DNA from: Actinomycetales bacterium
GTDB lineage: Bacteria; Actinomycetota; Actinomycetes; Nanopelagicales; Nanopelagicaceae
Length of the DNA stretch: 33,474 nt
Assembly (NCBI GenBank): GCA_018970885.1
Contig: JAGWVL010000009.1
Coordinates: forward strand, 1-33,474
Direction of reading: 5' to 3'
Shown: piece after piece, positions 1-10,130 of the stretch
How positions within the stretch are numbered: the first letter of the stretch is position 1
How the letters are laid out: each line of letters begins with the position of its first letter
Notes under the pieces: model-generated
What the model saw: only the letters and a program-made list of their open reading frames with translations
The model's database searches: none
What the model was told of the DNA's origin: nothing
Program-made: the position numbers and the translations under genes

Positions 1-15
1 TAAAACAGAGGTAAT

Positions 16-45
16 AAAAAAGGCTCCCTTCGGGGAGCCTTTTTT
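16..45. terminator. Bidirectional rho-independent terminator with UUCG loop
   Basis: Six A residues, a perfect 7-bp GC-rich stem (GGCTCCC pairing with GGGAGCC) closed by a TTCG tetraloop, then six T residues. The A and T runs extend the stem to 13 bp and give a U-tract on either strand. It lies 2 bases beyond the stop codon of the leftward M48 protease gene and so ends that operon. It could equally end a rightward gene entering from the left; the window begins with TAA, which may be such a gene's stop codon, but this cannot be confirmed. Confidence 0.93.
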
Positions 46-47
46 AT

Positions 48-1289
48 TTATTTCTTTAAGTTAGCTAAACGATCCAAGATCGGTGGGTGCGAGTAGTGCA
101 CCGCAACGTAAACAGGGTGTGGGTTTAGGTTACTTAGAGATTCAACTGACAGCTTCTTCAACGCTGAATACATGTGTTCGCGCGCCCCAGGGTATGTATC
201 AATTGAGTACTGATCTGCTTGATATTCATTGTGACGTGAGAATGAGTTATTAATCAAGCCAAGTAATGTTGATACGGGTGTAAAGAGCATAAAGAAGGCG
301 ATCATTGAAAGATGGAAACTTGGAGTATCTGAACCAAGCGCCTTGGAAAGATTTGGATTACTGAGTAACCAACCCATTAATGAGAAGATAACAAGGGTTT
401 GAACATTGCTGAAGGCAAACATTGTGTAGACATGCTTTCGCTTGTAGTGCCCAACCTCGTGGGCAAGAACTGCAACAGTTTCCTTGGTTGTTAATTTCTC
501 AATTAAGGTGTCATACAAACCAATAATCTTTACTTTGCCCATGCCAGAGAAAAATGCATTTAACTTTGTAGAACGCTTTGATGCATCCATTTCCCATAAC
601 TTAGAAAGTGGAAAGCCTTGAGACTGGCAATACGCCTCAACCTCTGAACGAAGTTCACCTTCAGGAAGTGGCTTTAACTTGTTGAACATTGGCAAGAAGA
701 TACGAGTGCCAAAGATGAACATAAAGAGAGAAATTGCAGAAACCGCTAGCCATCCAACCAACCAGAAGGAGGATTCGAGGTTTTGATAGATCCATGCGAT
801 CAGGAAAATAATGGGTAAGCCAAGGGCAACACTGAGAAGCAATTGCTTAATTGAATCCATCACGAACAATTTTTTAGTTGTCTTGTTAAAACCAAACTTT
901 TCTTCAATGACAAATGTGGAGTAGTAAGAAATCGGAAGATTTACAAGCATTCCTCCAACGATGAGTACGCCAAAGAAGATGACTGTAATAAGCAAGTTGT
1001 TGGTAAAGCGGTCTCGAATTATCTGATCAAGCCAGGCAAACCAGCCCAAAATAATCGCCGAAAGCATTACAACTGTGCTGATTACAGAGGTAAATAGCTC
1101 AACTTTGTACTTGGCGGTGCCGTATTCAAGGGATTTTGCGTACTCATCTGCGTTGTAGATTTCAGCGGCAACGGGGGATAAAGGCTTGTTTTTACTGCTT
1201 TCATTCAAGTAATCGATCACTCGACCAGCGGCAAAATCAATCAAAATAAAGGTAACGATGCCAAGCAACAACACTTCTGATGTACTCAT
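48..1289 (-). CDS. M48 family (Ste24-like) integral membrane zinc metalloprotease
   Basis: A 413-residue membrane protease of the M48/Ste24 type, expected to cleave membrane or misfolded proteins at the cytoplasmic membrane. The zinc motif HEVGH is at residues 277-281 and the third ligand is probably Glu355, in NEYQAD. Hydrophobic segments lie near residues 5-25, 65-85, 98-120, 148-168, 175-198, 290-310 and 325-345, which fits the multi-pass Ste24 plan. The length is normal for the family and no catalytic residue is missing. The gene starts 2 bases after the deoD stop codon, so the two are almost certainly cotranscribed. A link to prenylated-protein processing is not implied in bacteria; the natural substrate is unknown. 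Confidence 0.9.
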   Translation of the reverse strand: MSTSEVLLLGIVTFILIDFAAGRVIDYLNESSKNKPLSPVAAEIYNADEYAKSLEYGTAKYKVELFTSVISTVVMLSAIILGWFAWLDQIIRDRFTNNLLITVIFFGVLIVGGMLVNLPISYYSTFVIEEKFGFNKTTKKLFVMDSIKQLLLSVALGLPIIFLIAWIYQNLESSFWLVGWLAVSAISLFMFIFGTRIFLPMFNKLKPLPEGELRSEVEAYCQSQGFPLSKLWEMDASKRSTKLNAFFSGMGKVKIIGLYDTLIEKLTTKETVAVLAHEVGHYKRKHVYTMFAFSNVQTLVIFSLMGWLLSNPNLSKALGSDTPSFHLSMIAFFMLFTPVSTLLGLINNSFSRHNEYQADQYSIDTYPGAREHMYSALKKLSVESLSNLNPHPVYVAVHYSHPPILDRLANLKK

Positions 1290-1291
1290 GT

Positions 1292-1996
1292 TTATCCGTT
1301 CAGGGCTGCAGTAAGTGCAATTTCAACCATCGCATTAAGTGACTTCTCACGTTGCTGTGATGGCATTGATTCGTGGGTAATAATGTGATCAGAAACAGTC
1401 AGTACAGCAAGTGCACGACGTTGCTTGCGTGCTGCAATTGAGTACAAAGCGTTTGCTTCCATTTCAACACCTAGTACGCCATGTTGGATTAACTTCTGCG
1501 CTGAATCTGTTTCATCATAGAAATAATCCATTGATGCAATTCCACCGATGTGAACATTTGGATTTCCCTTAGATGCTTCATAAGCAGCAAGCAGCAGTTG
1601 GAAATCTGCATGAGGGGCAAAATCTAAGTTATTCGTAAAACGACGATTGATATTTGAGTCGGTCGAAGCTGTCATAGCAAGGATGACATCACCAATCTTT
1701 GTCTTTTCTAGCAAACCACCACATGTTCCAATACGAATTGCGACCTGAACATCATATTCATTGAAAAGTTCAGTGGCGTAAATTGAAATAGATGGAAGTC
1801 CCATTCCTGTTCCCATGACAGAAACACGTTGACCTTTATATGTTCCAGTAAAACCAAACATGTTGCGCACCGCATTAAATTGCGTGACACCTTCCAAGTA
1901 GTTTTCTGCTATCCACTGAGCCCGCAATGGGTCGCCAGGTAGAAGGATGCGATCGGCAATGTCGCCCTTTTTAGCCGAGATATGTGGTGTGCTCAT
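1292..1996 (-). CDS. deoD: Purine nucleoside phosphorylase, DeoD type
   Basis: A 234-residue enzyme that splits purine (deoxy)nucleosides with phosphate to give the base and (deoxy)ribose-1-phosphate, in purine salvage. Visible family features are His5, GDP at residues 21-23 with Arg25 (phosphate site), Arg44, Arg88 in the IRIGTCGG block, VEMEA at 177-181 (ribose contact) and Asp203 in LTVSDH (base protonation). The start is placed at the ATG opening MSTPHIS, where DeoD proteins normally begin and where a GGGATGAG stretch lies upstream. A longer frame opening at 2041 adds 15 unconserved residues and would overlap the divergent gene's start codon. It is the first gene of a leftward operon with the M48 protease. 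Confidence 0.94.
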   Translation of the reverse strand: MSTPHISAKKGDIADRILLPGDPLRAQWIAENYLEGVTQFNAVRNMFGFTGTYKGQRVSVMGTGMGLPSISIYATELFNEYDVQVAIRIGTCGGLLEKTKIGDVILAMTASTDSNINRRFTNNLDFAPHADFQLLLAAYEASKGNPNVHIGGIASMDYFYDETDSAQKLIQHGVLGVEMEANALYSIAARKQRRALAVLTVSDHIITHESMPSQQREKSLNAMVEIALTAALNG

Positions 1997-2027
1997 AAAC
2001 TCATCCCACCACACATGTCTACAGGAG

Positions 2028-2033
2028 TAGGCT
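2028..2033 (+). promoter_or_regulatory. Candidate -10 element (TAGGCT) for a leaderless transcript
   Basis: TAGGCT fits the actinobacterial TANNNT pattern and ends 6 bases before the ATG at 2040, so transcription would begin at or next to the start codon. An AGGAG at 2023-2027 lies 12 bases from the ATG, rather far for a ribosome binding site. The divergent deoD start is only 43 bp away, leaving little room for a conventional leader. No clear -35 box was found. Confidence 0.35.
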
Positions 2034-2039
2034 TTATTC

Positions 2040-2396
2040 ATGGCTAATTTGGTAATAGATGGAGATCACCTGCGGCTGACCTTGAGTCGCTGGGAACAGA
2101 TCGGTGCTTTATGGCCAGCTCCACATGCCCGCCTGGATCAGGTTGAGTCCATTGAATTCATGGAAAACCTCTGGAGCACCGAGGTTTTACGTGGGGTCAG
2201 AGCTCCCGGCACCGGGATTCCCTATGTTGTCATGATCGGGGTCATGCGGAGGGTCAAAACCAAGGATTTCTGCGTAATTAAGCGTAAAAAACCGGGGGTA
2301 GTCATCACCTTTTCCTCCGGTGCCTTCCAGAGATGGATCTATACCCTTGAAGGATCTCGACACGCCGAAGAGCGAATTTTGGGGATATTGGCCTGA
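2040..2396 (+). CDS. Conserved actinobacterial protein of unknown function
   Basis: A 118-residue soluble protein with no signal peptide or membrane segment. The N-terminal strand pattern (LVIDGDHLRLTLS), the WS-x5-RGVRAPGTGIP block near residues 45-60 and the GVVITF strand near residue 86 recall a small single-domain protein found widely in actinobacteria and annotated only as hypothetical. That family recall is from memory and was not searched. The fold looks mostly beta, possibly PH-like, which is inference. It diverges from deoD with 43 bp between start codons and precedes the str operon by 219 bp. I cannot assign a function. Confidence 0.8.
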   Translation: MANLVIDGDHLRLTLSRWEQIGALWPAPHARLDQVESIEFMENLWSTEVLRGVRAPGTGIPYVVMIGVMRRVKTKDFCVIKRKKPGVVITFSSGAFQRWIYTLEGSRHAEERILGILA

Positions 2397-2503
2397 TTTT
2401 TGGCCTCCGAGGAGTAAAAGGACGGATTTGCCTCGCGTGAGTCCGCTGGGTTACCCTTCGCGTCTGCTCTTTTTTAGGGCTTCTTTGCCTGTGCTGTTTC
2501 CAA

Positions 2504-2520
2504 GTTGAAAAACTTTCAAC
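2504..2520. promoter_or_regulatory. 17-bp palindrome upstream of rpsL
   Basis: GTTGAAA and TTTCAAC are perfect inverted copies separated by AAC. The left arm contains TTGAAA, which resembles a -35 box, so the palindrome could be an operator over a promoter. In RNA it would be a 7-bp stem with a 3-base loop and no U-tract. The function is unknown. Confidence 0.4.
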
Positions 2521-2549
2521 AGCGATCATGCGAATTGGGTGCAACACAC

Positions 2550-2566
2550 CCGACCGCGTGGGTCGG
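2550..2566 (+). promoter_or_regulatory. Hairpin in the rpsL 5' leader
   Basis: CCGACC pairs perfectly with GGTCGG around a 5-base loop, ending 49 bases before the rpsL GTG. There is no following U-run, so it is not an obvious terminator. It may be a leader element for the str operon. Confidence 0.4.
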
Positions 2567-2615
2567 TAATTAAGCGTGAATAAAGATCAGTAACGAAGTT
2601 ACGAATGGAGATGAA

Positions 2616-2996
2616 GTGCCAACAATTCAACAGCTAGTTCGTCGTGGTCGTGCTGAAAAGACCTCGAAGACAAGCACACCTGCGCTTAAGGGTTCACCAC
2701 AACGACGCGGAGTTTGTACACGCGTTTACACAACAACCCCTAAGAAACCAAACTCTGCTCTTCGCAAGGTTGCACGTGTTCGTCTTACTAGTGGCATGGA
2801 AGTCACTGCATACATTCCAGGTGAAGGTCACAACTTGCAAGAGCACTCCATTGTTCTTGTACGTGGTGGTCGTGTAAAAGATTTGCCTGGTGTTCGTTAC
2901 AAGATCATTCGCGGATCACTAGATACACAAGGTGTTAAGAACCGTAAGCAGTCACGTTCTCGTTACGGTACTAAGAGAGAGAAGAAGGCTAGCTAA
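2616..2996 (+). CDS. rpsL: 30S ribosomal protein S12
   Basis: A 126-residue S12, part of the decoding centre of the small subunit. The [11 protein letters not shown] block holds Lys43 and Lys44, and [12 protein letters not shown] holds Lys88 and Asp89 (the usual methylthiolation site). The residues altered in streptomycin-resistant mutants are wild type. Translation starts at GTG 2616, with GGAG 5 bases upstream; an ATG at 2611 is out of frame. The stop codon overlaps the rpsG start as TAATG. It is the first gene of the str operon (rpsL-rpsG-fusA-tuf). Confidence 0.99.
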   Translation: MPTIQQLVRRGRAEKTSKTSTPALKGSPQRRGVCTRVYTTTPKKPNSALRKVARVRLTSGMEVTAYIPGEGHNLQEHSIVLVRGGRVKDLPGVRYKIIRGSLDTQGVKNRKQSRSRYGTKREKKAS

Positions 2997-3466
2997 TGCC
3001 ACGTAAAGGTCCTGTTGTTAAGTCACCAGTTGTTGCAGATCCTGTTTACAACTCGCCAATTGTTACTGCGCTAATTAACCGCGTTCTTCTACACGGTAAG
3101 CGTTCGACTGCAGAAGCGATTGTTTACAACGCACTAGAGGGTACCCGTGAGAAGACTCAGGTTGATCCGCTTATTACATTGAAGCGCGCACTAGACAACA
3201 TCAAGCCAGCTGTTGAGGTTCGTTCACGCCGTGTTGGTGGAGCTACTTACCAGGTACCTGTTGAAGTTAAAGCAAGCCGTTCAACAACTTTAGCTCTACG
3301 TTGGTTAATTGATTACTCACGTTCACGCCGCGAAAAGTCAATGGCAGAGCGTCTAACAAATGAACTTATTGATGCAAGCAATGGTCTTGGCGCAGCTGTA
3401 AAGCGTCGCGAGGATACCCACAAAATGGCGGAAGCAAACAAGGCGTTTGCTCACTACCGCTGGTAA
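2996..3466 (+). CDS. rpsG: 30S ribosomal protein S7
   Basis: A 156-residue S7, which nucleates assembly of the 30S head by binding the 3' domain of 16S rRNA and contacts the E-site tRNA. The family block [14 protein letters not shown], the [10 protein letters not shown] segment and the terminal AFAHYRW are present and the length is standard. The start overlaps the rpsL stop by one base, so the two are probably translationally coupled. This leaves no room for the long rpsL-rpsG spacer that carries the S7 autoregulatory site in E. coli, so that mechanism is unlikely here. Confidence 0.99.
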   Translation: MPRKGPVVKSPVVADPVYNSPIVTALINRVLLHGKRSTAEAIVYNALEGTREKTQVDPLITLKRALDNIKPAVEVRSRRVGGATYQVPVEVKASRSTTLALRWLIDYSRSRREKSMAERLTNELIDASNGLGAAVKRREDTHKMAEANKAFAHYRW

Positions 3467-3504
3467 TTAACAGAGTTTTAGACAAGACGAGAAGAGGAAT
3501 ATAA

Positions 3505-5610
3505 GTGTCAGTAGTTGAGAAGATCGATCTAGCCACGGTTCGTAACATCGGAATCATGGCTCACATCGACGCGGGAAAAACCACGACTACTGAGCGCATC
3601 CTTTTCTATACCGGAATTAACTACAAGATCGGTGAGGTACATGAAGGTGCTGCAACCATGGACTGGATGGAGCAGGAGCAAGAGCGTGGCATCACGATCA
3701 CTTCAGCTGCAACTACATGTATGTGGAACAAGCACCTCATCAACATTATCGATACACCAGGTCACGTTGACTTCACAGTTGAGGTAGAGCGTTCACTCCG
3801 TGTTCTTGATGGTGCAGTTGCCGTGTTCGACGGTGTTGCTGGTGTTGAGCCACAGTCTGAGACTGTATGGCGTCAAGCAGATCGTTACTCAGTTCCTCGT
3901 ATTTGTTTTGTGAACAAGCTAGACCGTACAGGTGCATCTTTTGATAAGTGCGTAAGCATGATCAAGGATCGCCTAAACGCAGTTGCTTTAGTTCTGCAAC
4001 TTCCAATTGGTGCAGAGTCTGACTTCCTTGGAGTTGTCGATCTGATCGCAATGAAGGCACTTACCTGGCGTGGAGAAACACAAAAGGGTGAAGATTACGC
4101 AATCGAAGAGATTCCTGCAGACATGCTTGAAAAGGCAAAGCAAGCTCGTCACGATCTCATTGAAACTCTTGCAGAAAATGATGATGAGATCATGGAGAAG
4201 TACCTTGGTGGAGAAGAGCCAACTGAGGCTGAGATCATTGCAGGAATTCGTCGCGCAACCCTTGCGGCAAAGCTTTCACCAGTTCTTACTGGTTCAGCAT
4301 TTAAGAACAAGGGTGTGCAGCCAATGCTTGATGCTGTTGTTCGTTACCTTCCAAGCCCACTCGATGTTGATGCAATCGTTGGCCACGACATGAACGATGC
4401 AGAGAAGGAGATCAAGCGTTTACCTAAGAACGAAGAACCTTTCTCAGCGCTTGCTTTCAAGATCATGACAGATCCACACCTTGGAAAGCTCACATTTATC
4501 CGCGTGTACTCAGGTGTTTTAGAGACTGGTTCAACAATTTTGAACTCAGCAAAGGACCGCAAGGAGCGCATCGGAAAGATTTATCAGATGCACGCTAACA
4601 AGCGCGAAGAGCGTGACAATGTTGGTGCCGGAATGATTGTTGCTGTTATGGGTCTTAAAGACACAACAACAGGTGAAACTCTCTGTGATCCAGCTAAGCC
4701 GGTAATCCTTGAATCAATGGACTTCCCAGCACCAGTTATCTCTGTTGCGATTGAACCAAAGACAAAGGGAGACCAAGAGAAGCTTGGCGTTGCGATTCAG
4801 CGTCTTTCTGAAGAAGATCCAACTTTCCACGTAAAAACTGATGAAGAGACTGGCCAGACAATCATCGCTGGTATGGGTGAACTTCACCTCGAAATCCTCG
4901 TTGACCGTATGCGTCGCGAGTTCAAGGTTGAGGCAAATGTTGGTAAGCCTCAGGTTGCTTACCGCGAAACACTTCGCAAGCCAGTTGCACGTCACGATTA
5001 CACACATAAGAAGCAGACTGGTGGATCCGGTCAGTTCGCAAAGATTCAGATCGCAATCGAGCCACTACCAACTGGTCAAGTTGAAAACGGATATGAGTTC
5101 GTTAACAAGATCACCGGTGGTCGTGTTCCAAAGGAGTACATCCCTTCAGTTGATCAGGGTTGCCAAGAAGCAATGACATCAGGTCCTCTTGCTGGTTACC
5201 CATTAACAGATGTACGAGTAACTCTTCTTGACGGCGCGTATCACGATGTTGACTCATCGGAGCTCGCATTCAAGGTGGCTGGTATCGCAGCGTTTAAGGA
5301 AGCAGCAAAGCTTGCTGATCCTGCAATTCTCGAACCAGTAATGAAGGTCGAAGTTGTTACCCCTGAAGACTTCATGGGTGATGTCATCGGCGATCTCAAC
5401 AGTCGTCGTGGTCAAATCCAGGCCATGGACGAGCGGTCAGGTGCCCGCGTTGTTAGGGCGCTAGTTCCGTTGTCAGAGATGTTCGGCTATGTCGGCGATC
5501 TCCGCTCCAGAACTCAAGGTCGCGCAAGCTACTCAATGGAATTCGATTCGTATGCAGAAGTACCAGGCAACGTAGCGAAGGAAATCATTGCGAAGGTTCG
5601 CGGCGAATAA
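3505..5610 (+). CDS. fusA: Translation elongation factor G
   Basis: A 701-residue translocase GTPase that moves tRNA and mRNA after peptide bond formation and assists ribosome recycling. The G domain motifs are AHIDAGKT at 19-26, RGITI at 61-65, DTPGH at 83-87 and NKLD at 137-140. Domains II to V follow, with the domain IV region containing GGSGQFAK and the C-terminal [15 protein letters not shown] block. The length is typical of EF-G. The start is GTG 3505, preceded by GAGGA, 38 bases after rpsG. It is the only fusA in the window and shows no truncation. Confidence 0.99.
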   Translation: MSVVEKIDLATVRNIGIMAHIDAGKTTTTERILFYTGINYKIGEVHEGAATMDWMEQEQERGITITSAATTCMWNKHLINIIDTPGHVDFTVEVERSLRVLDGAVAVFDGVAGVEPQSETVWRQADRYSVPRICFVNKLDRTGASFDKCVSMIKDRLNAVALVLQLPIGAESDFLGVVDLIAMKALTWRGETQKGEDYAIEEIPADMLEKAKQARHDLIETLAENDDEIMEKYLGGEEPTEAEIIAGIRRATLAAKLSPVLTGSAFKNKGVQPMLDAVVRYLPSPLDVDAIVGHDMNDAEKEIKRLPKNEEPFSALAFKIMTDPHLGKLTFIRVYSGVLETGSTILNSAKDRKERIGKIYQMHANKREERDNVGAGMIVAVMGLKDTTTGETLCDPAKPVILESMDFPAPVISVAIEPKTKGDQEKLGVAIQRLSEEDPTFHVKTDEETGQTIIAGMGELHLEILVDRMRREFKVEANVGKPQVAYRETLRKPVARHDYTHKKQTGGSGQFAKIQIAIEPLPTGQVENGYEFVNKITGGRVPKEYIPSVDQGCQEAMTSGPLAGYPLTDVRVTLLDGAYHDVDSSELAFKVAGIAAFKEAAKLADPAILEPVMKVEVVTPEDFMGDVIGDLNSRRGQIQAMDERSGARVVRALVPLSEMFGYVGDLRSRTQGRASYSMEFDSYAEVPGNVAKEIIAKVRGE

Positions 5611-5677
5611 ATCCCTAAAAACGAAAAAAAGCACAACCCCTAATAACTAAGCACTAGTAAACGAAAGAGGAACCAAA

Positions 5678-6871
<1,194 letters not shown>

Positions 6872-6879
6872 TTGTTTAA

Positions 6880-6905
6880 GCCCGGCGGAGTAAAAACCGC
6901 CGGGC
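6880..6905 (+). terminator. Strong hairpin after tuf without a U-tract
   Basis: GCCCGGCGG pairs perfectly with CCGCCGGGC (9 bp) around an 8-base A-rich loop, starting 9 bases after the tuf stop codon. It is followed by AAAAAC and not by T residues. It may be an intrinsic terminator of the U-less kind proposed for actinobacteria, or an RNA-stability element separating the very highly expressed tuf from the S10 genes. Confidence 0.6.
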
Positions 6906-6981
6906 AAAAACAAAGATTGAAAAATTAATAATTGATGAAGTTTTAACAAAGGTTCGAAAGAACAGATAGAAGGAGAACGAC
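6906..6981 (+). promoter_or_regulatory. rpsJ: Probable promoter region of the S10 operon
   Basis: This is an AT-rich stretch between the tuf hairpin and rpsJ. TTGAAA at 6917-6922 could be a -35 box, with TTTTAA at 6941-6946 at an 18-base spacing as a weak -10. The ribosome binding site AAGGAGA is at 6970-6976. The exact promoter is uncertain; its presence is inferred from the hairpin that precedes it. Confidence 0.35.
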
Positions 6982-7290
6982 ATGGCGGGACAAAAGATCC
7001 GCATTCGACTCAAGGCCTACGACCATGAGGTGATTGATAGTTCAGCGAAGAAAATCGTTGAAACTGTTGAGCGCACTGGTGCAACGGTCGCGGGTCCAGT
7101 GCCGCTACCAACAGAGAAGAACACTTACTGTGTTATTCGCTCTCCTCACAAATATAAGGACAGCCGCGAGCACTTCGAGATGCGCACACATAAGCGCCTA
7201 ATCGACATCATCGACCCAACACCTAAGACTGTTGATTCATTGATGCGTCTTGACTTGCCAGCAGGCGTCGACATCGAGATCAAGCTCTAA
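6982..7290 (+). CDS. rpsJ: 30S ribosomal protein S10
   Basis: A 102-residue S10, a component of the 30S head that in other bacteria also pairs with NusB in antitermination. It opens with [17 protein letters not shown] and contains the [19 protein letters not shown] block and the [11 protein letters not shown] segment, all diagnostic. An AAGGAGA site precedes the ATG. It is the first gene of the S10 cluster, following the tuf hairpin. Length and ends are standard. Confidence 0.99.
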   Translation: MAGQKIRIRLKAYDHEVIDSSAKKIVETVERTGATVAGPVPLPTEKNTYCVIRSPHKYKDSREHFEMRTHKRLIDIIDPTPKTVDSLMRLDLPAGVDIEIKL

Positions 7291-7306
7291 GGAAAGGACG
7301 ACAACA

Positions 7307-8002
7307 ATGACTTATACAACTCAAGCAGCGGGCTCGTCCATCAAGGGCGTTCTCGGGAAGAAGTTGGGTATGACCCAGGTTTTTGATGCTAACAACAAGA
7401 TGGTTCCAGTAACTGTTATTGAAGCAGGTCCATGTGTAGTTACGCAGATCCGTACACCTGAGAAAGATGGTTACTCAGCTGTTCAGATCGCATACGGTGC
7501 AATCGACCCAAAGAAGGTTACAAAGCCACTTGCAGGACATTTTGCTAAGGCTGGTGTTACACCACGACGTTCGGTAGCAGAACTTCGCACCCTCGACACA
7601 ACTAGCTACACAGTTGGACAAGAGCTTGGTGCAACAGTTTTTGCAGCAGGCGAATTAGTTGATGCAACAGGAACGAGCACAGGTAAGGGAACTGCTGGTG
7701 TTATGAAGCGCCATGGTTTCGGTGGTCTTGGTTCATCTCACGGTGTCGATCGTAAGCACCGTATGCCAGGTTCGATCGGTGCATGTTCAACACCAGGTCG
7801 CGTTTTCAAGGGTATGCGTATGTCAGGTGTTATGGGTGGCGTTCGCGTTACAACTCAAAACCTTGTTGTGCACTCTGTTGATGCGGACCGCAATCTACTT
7901 CTTATCAAAGGATCAGTTCCTGGCCCAGACGGACAATTGGTTTTCATCCGCTCTGCAGCTAAGCACGCGATCTATGAAACAGCAGGAAAGGCGGGCAACT
8001 AA
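7307..8002 (+). CDS. rplC: 50S ribosomal protein L3
   Basis: A 231-residue L3 that reaches toward the peptidyl transferase centre. The frame extends upstream into rpsJ, but the start is set at ATG 7307 because GGAAAGG lies at 7291-7297 and recognisable L3 sequence ([13 protein letters not shown]) follows soon after. The PGSIG-x4-TPGRVFKG loop is present. That loop reads FKGMRMSG where most bacteria have a basic KGK/KGR, so one lysine is replaced by methionine. The N-terminus carries about 12 extra residues ([12 protein letters not shown]). It is followed 2 bases later by rplD. Confidence 0.98.
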   Translation: MTYTTQAAGSSIKGVLGKKLGMTQVFDANNKMVPVTVIEAGPCVVTQIRTPEKDGYSAVQIAYGAIDPKKVTKPLAGHFAKAGVTPRRSVAELRTLDTTSYTVGQELGATVFAAGELVDATGTSTGKGTAGVMKRHGFGGLGSSHGVDRKHRMPGSIGACSTPGRVFKGMRMSGVMGGVRVTTQNLVVHSVDADRNLLLIKGSVPGPDGQLVFIRSAAKHAIYETAGKAGN

Positions 8003-8004
8003 TC

Positions 8005-8676
8005 ATGGCGCTTACTGTTGAAGTAAAGAACGCAGAAGGCAAGAAGGTTGGATCAGTAGATCTTCCTTCAGAGATCTTTGATGCGCAGACAAACATTCCT
8101 TTGATTCACCAGGTAGTAACTGCACAACTTGCAGCTGCTCGCCAGGGAACACAAAAGGCAAAGAACCGTGGTGAAACTTCTGGTTCAGGAAAGAAGCCTT
8201 TCAAGCAGAAGGGAACAGGCCGTGCACGTCAAGGTTCAGTTCGCGCTCCGCTACAACGTGGTGGTGGTGCAGCACACGCTGTTCGCCCACGTAAATACTT
8301 CCAACGCACACCAAAGAAGATGATTGCAGCTGCTTTGCGCGGAGTTCTTTCAGACCGCCAACGTCACGATCGTATTCACGTGCTTGATTCAATCGCAACA
8401 GCGGCTTCAACAAAGTCAGCTATTGCCGCAGTTCGTCAGTTCAGCGATCGCAAGAATCTACTTGTAGTTGTTTCACGTACTGAGGATCTAGCGTGGCGTT
8501 CACTTCGTAACGCTGATGACCTACACCTTCTTGTACCAGATCAGTTGAATGCATACGACATCCTCAAGAGCGATGACGTTGTGTTCTCAGAAGCTGCGAT
8601 CAAAGATTTCCTGAAGGCTCCTTCAAAGGGCAAGGGTGCGACATCAGTTGCACGCGAGAGTGAGGTCAACGCATGA
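8005..8676 (+). CDS. rplD: 50S ribosomal protein L4
   Basis: A 223-residue L4, which lines the nascent peptide exit tunnel with its extended loop. The [29 protein letters not shown] block is present in the expected place, near residues 70-95. It starts 2 bases after rplC and its last four bases (ATGA) contain the rplW start, so translation is coupled. In E. coli L4 represses the S10 operon, but no leader resembling that system was identified here. Confidence 0.99.
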   Translation: MALTVEVKNAEGKKVGSVDLPSEIFDAQTNIPLIHQVVTAQLAAARQGTQKAKNRGETSGSGKKPFKQKGTGRARQGSVRAPLQRGGGAAHAVRPRKYFQRTPKKMIAAALRGVLSDRQRHDRIHVLDSIATAASTKSAIAAVRQFSDRKNLLVVVSRTEDLAWRSLRNADDLHLLVPDQLNAYDILKSDDVVFSEAAIKDFLKAPSKGKGATSVARESEVNA

Positions 8677-8966
8677 AAGATTACCGCGACGTTCTAGTTG
8701 CACCAGTAGTTTCTGAAAAGAGCTACGGGTTGCTCGATGAGAACAAGTACACATTCATCGTTGCACCAGATGCTAATAAGACAGAGATCAAGATCGCTGT
8801 TGAAAAGGTATTCGGCGTGAAGGTAGTAAGCGTTAACACAATGAACCGTCAGGGCAAGAACAAGAAGACTCGTTTTGGTGATGGAAAGCGTAAAGACACC
8901 AAGCGCGCAATTGTTCAAGTTGCTGCTGGCGACCGCATCGACATTTTCGGAGGACCGGTTTCCTAA
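8673..8966 (+). CDS. rplW: 50S ribosomal protein L23
   Basis: A 97-residue L23 at the tunnel exit, the docking point for trigger factor and the signal recognition particle. [25 protein letters not shown] and the [16 protein letters not shown] extension are typical. Its ATG overlaps the rplD stop as ATGA. There are 33 bases before rplB, which include the AAAAGGA site for that gene. Confidence 0.99.
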   Translation: MKDYRDVLVAPVVSEKSYGLLDENKYTFIVAPDANKTEIKIAVEKVFGVKVVSVNTMNRQGKNKKTRFGDGKRKDTKRAIVQVAAGDRIDIFGGPVS

Positions 8967-8999
8967 CGGGGACTGGACCTTGAAAAGAAAAGGATCATC

Positions 9000-9833
9000 A
9001 TGGCACTTCGTAAATTAAAGCCAACGACCCCTGGTCAGCGCGGCGCAAGCGTTCCTGATTTCGCTGAAATCACTCGCTCAACTCCTGAAAAGTCTCTTGT
9101 TCGTCCAATTCACTCAAAGGGTGGACGTAACAACCAAGGTCGCGTAACTATTCGTCACCAAGGTGGCGGTCACAAGCGTGCATACCGTCTTATCGATTTT
9201 GTTCGTAACGACAAGGATGGCGTTCCAGCAAAGGTCGCGCACATTGAGTACGACCCAAACCGCACAGCGCGCATCGCTCTTTTGCACTACGCAGATGGAG
9301 AAAAGCGTTACATCATCGCACCGGACAAACTCGTTCAAGGTGCAACAGTTGAGAATGGTCCAAAGGCAGATATCAAGCCAGGAAATAATCTTCCACTTCG
9401 CAACATTCCAGTAGGTACAACAGTTCACGCAATTGAACTACGTCCAGGTGGAGGAGCGAAGATCGCTCGTTCAGCTGGTGCATCTGTACAGCTGGTTGCA
9501 AAGGATGGTCCATACGCACAACTACGTATGCCATCTGGCGAAATTCGTAACGTTGATGTTCGTTGCCGCGCAACTGTTGGAGAAGTTGGAAACGCAGAGC
9601 AAGCAAACATTAACTACGGAAAAGCTGGACGCAAGCGCTGGTTAGGTGTTCGTCCAACTACTCGTGGTGTTGTTATGAACCCAGTAGATCACCCACACGG
9701 TGGTGGTGAAGGTAAGACCTCAGGTGGTCGTCACCCAGTGACTCCATGGGGTAAGCCTGAAGGCCGCACTCGTAAGAAGAAAGCATCAGATTCAATGATC
9801 GTCCGTCGTCGTAAGTCGAATAAGAAGCGGTAG
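9000..9833 (+). CDS. rplB: 50S ribosomal protein L2
   Basis: A 277-residue L2, required for subunit association and peptidyl transferase assembly. The hallmark [12 protein letters not shown] is intact, with His231 matching the conserved histidine 229 of E. coli. The N-terminal [11 protein letters not shown] and the basic C-terminus RKSNKKR are typical. It belongs to the uninterrupted S10 gene run; rpsS follows after 12 bases. Confidence 0.99.
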   Translation: MALRKLKPTTPGQRGASVPDFAEITRSTPEKSLVRPIHSKGGRNNQGRVTIRHQGGGHKRAYRLIDFVRNDKDGVPAKVAHIEYDPNRTARIALLHYADGEKRYIIAPDKLVQGATVENGPKADIKPGNNLPLRNIPVGTTVHAIELRPGGGAKIARSAGASVQLVAKDGPYAQLRMPSGEIRNVDVRCRATVGEVGNAEQANINYGKAGRKRWLGVRPTTRGVVMNPVDHPHGGGEGKTSGGRHPVTPWGKPEGRTRKKKASDSMIVRRRKSNKKR

Positions 9834-9845
9834 GTAGGAGCCCTT

Positions 9846-10130
9846 ATGCCAAGAAGTCTCAAGAAGGGTCCATTCGTTGATGGACATCTACTCAAGAAGG
9901 TGGATGCACAAAACGATGCCAACACAAAAAATGTGATCAAGACCTGGTCACGTCGCTCGATGATCGTTCCTTCAATGATCGGACACACCATTGCAGTTCA
10001 CGATGGCCGTAAGCACATTCCGGTTTTCGTAACTGACGCAATGATCGGACATAAGTTAGGCGAATTCGCTCCAACACGTACCTTCCGTGGTCACGTTAAG
10101 GGCGACGATCGAAAGGCAGCTCGTGGCTAA
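9846..10130 (+). CDS. rpsS: 30S ribosomal protein S19
   Basis: A 94-residue S19, a head protein near the A-site finger and S13. It opens with [17 protein letters not shown] and contains [21 protein letters not shown] and [10 protein letters not shown], all diagnostic. A GTAGGTAGGAG stretch precedes the ATG. Its final 8 bases overlap the GTG start of rplV. Confidence 0.99.
   Translation: MPRSLKKGPFVDGHLLKKVDAQNDANTKNVIKTWSRRSMIVPSMIGHTIAVHDGRKHIPVFVTDAMIGHKLGEFAPTRTFRGHVKGDDRKAARG

Larger units (their letters stand above)
2397..2615 (+). other. Intergenic region and rpsL leader with palindromes
   Basis: This 219-bp gap must hold the 3' end of the small hypothetical gene and the str operon promoter. 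A short GGG-TTA-CCC hairpin at 2448-2456 is followed by a six-T run at 2470-2475 and might be a weak terminator. A 17-bp palindrome lies at 2504-2520 and a stable hairpin at 2550-2566. I could not recognise a convincing -35/-10 pair; TTGAAA at 2505-2510 lacks a TANNNT partner at normal spacing. The GTG start of rpsL is preceded by GGAG at 2607-2610. Confidence 0.5.

Noticed and set aside
2305-2547. Short frames on both strands in the region before rpsL
   Set aside because: They overlap the end of the small hypothetical gene, have no family resemblance or initiation signals, and one is mainly Arg/Pro/Ser.
2616-2996. Possible streptomycin resistance through rpsL
   Set aside because: Lys43, Lys44 and Lys88 are wild type, so there is no sequence basis for resistance.
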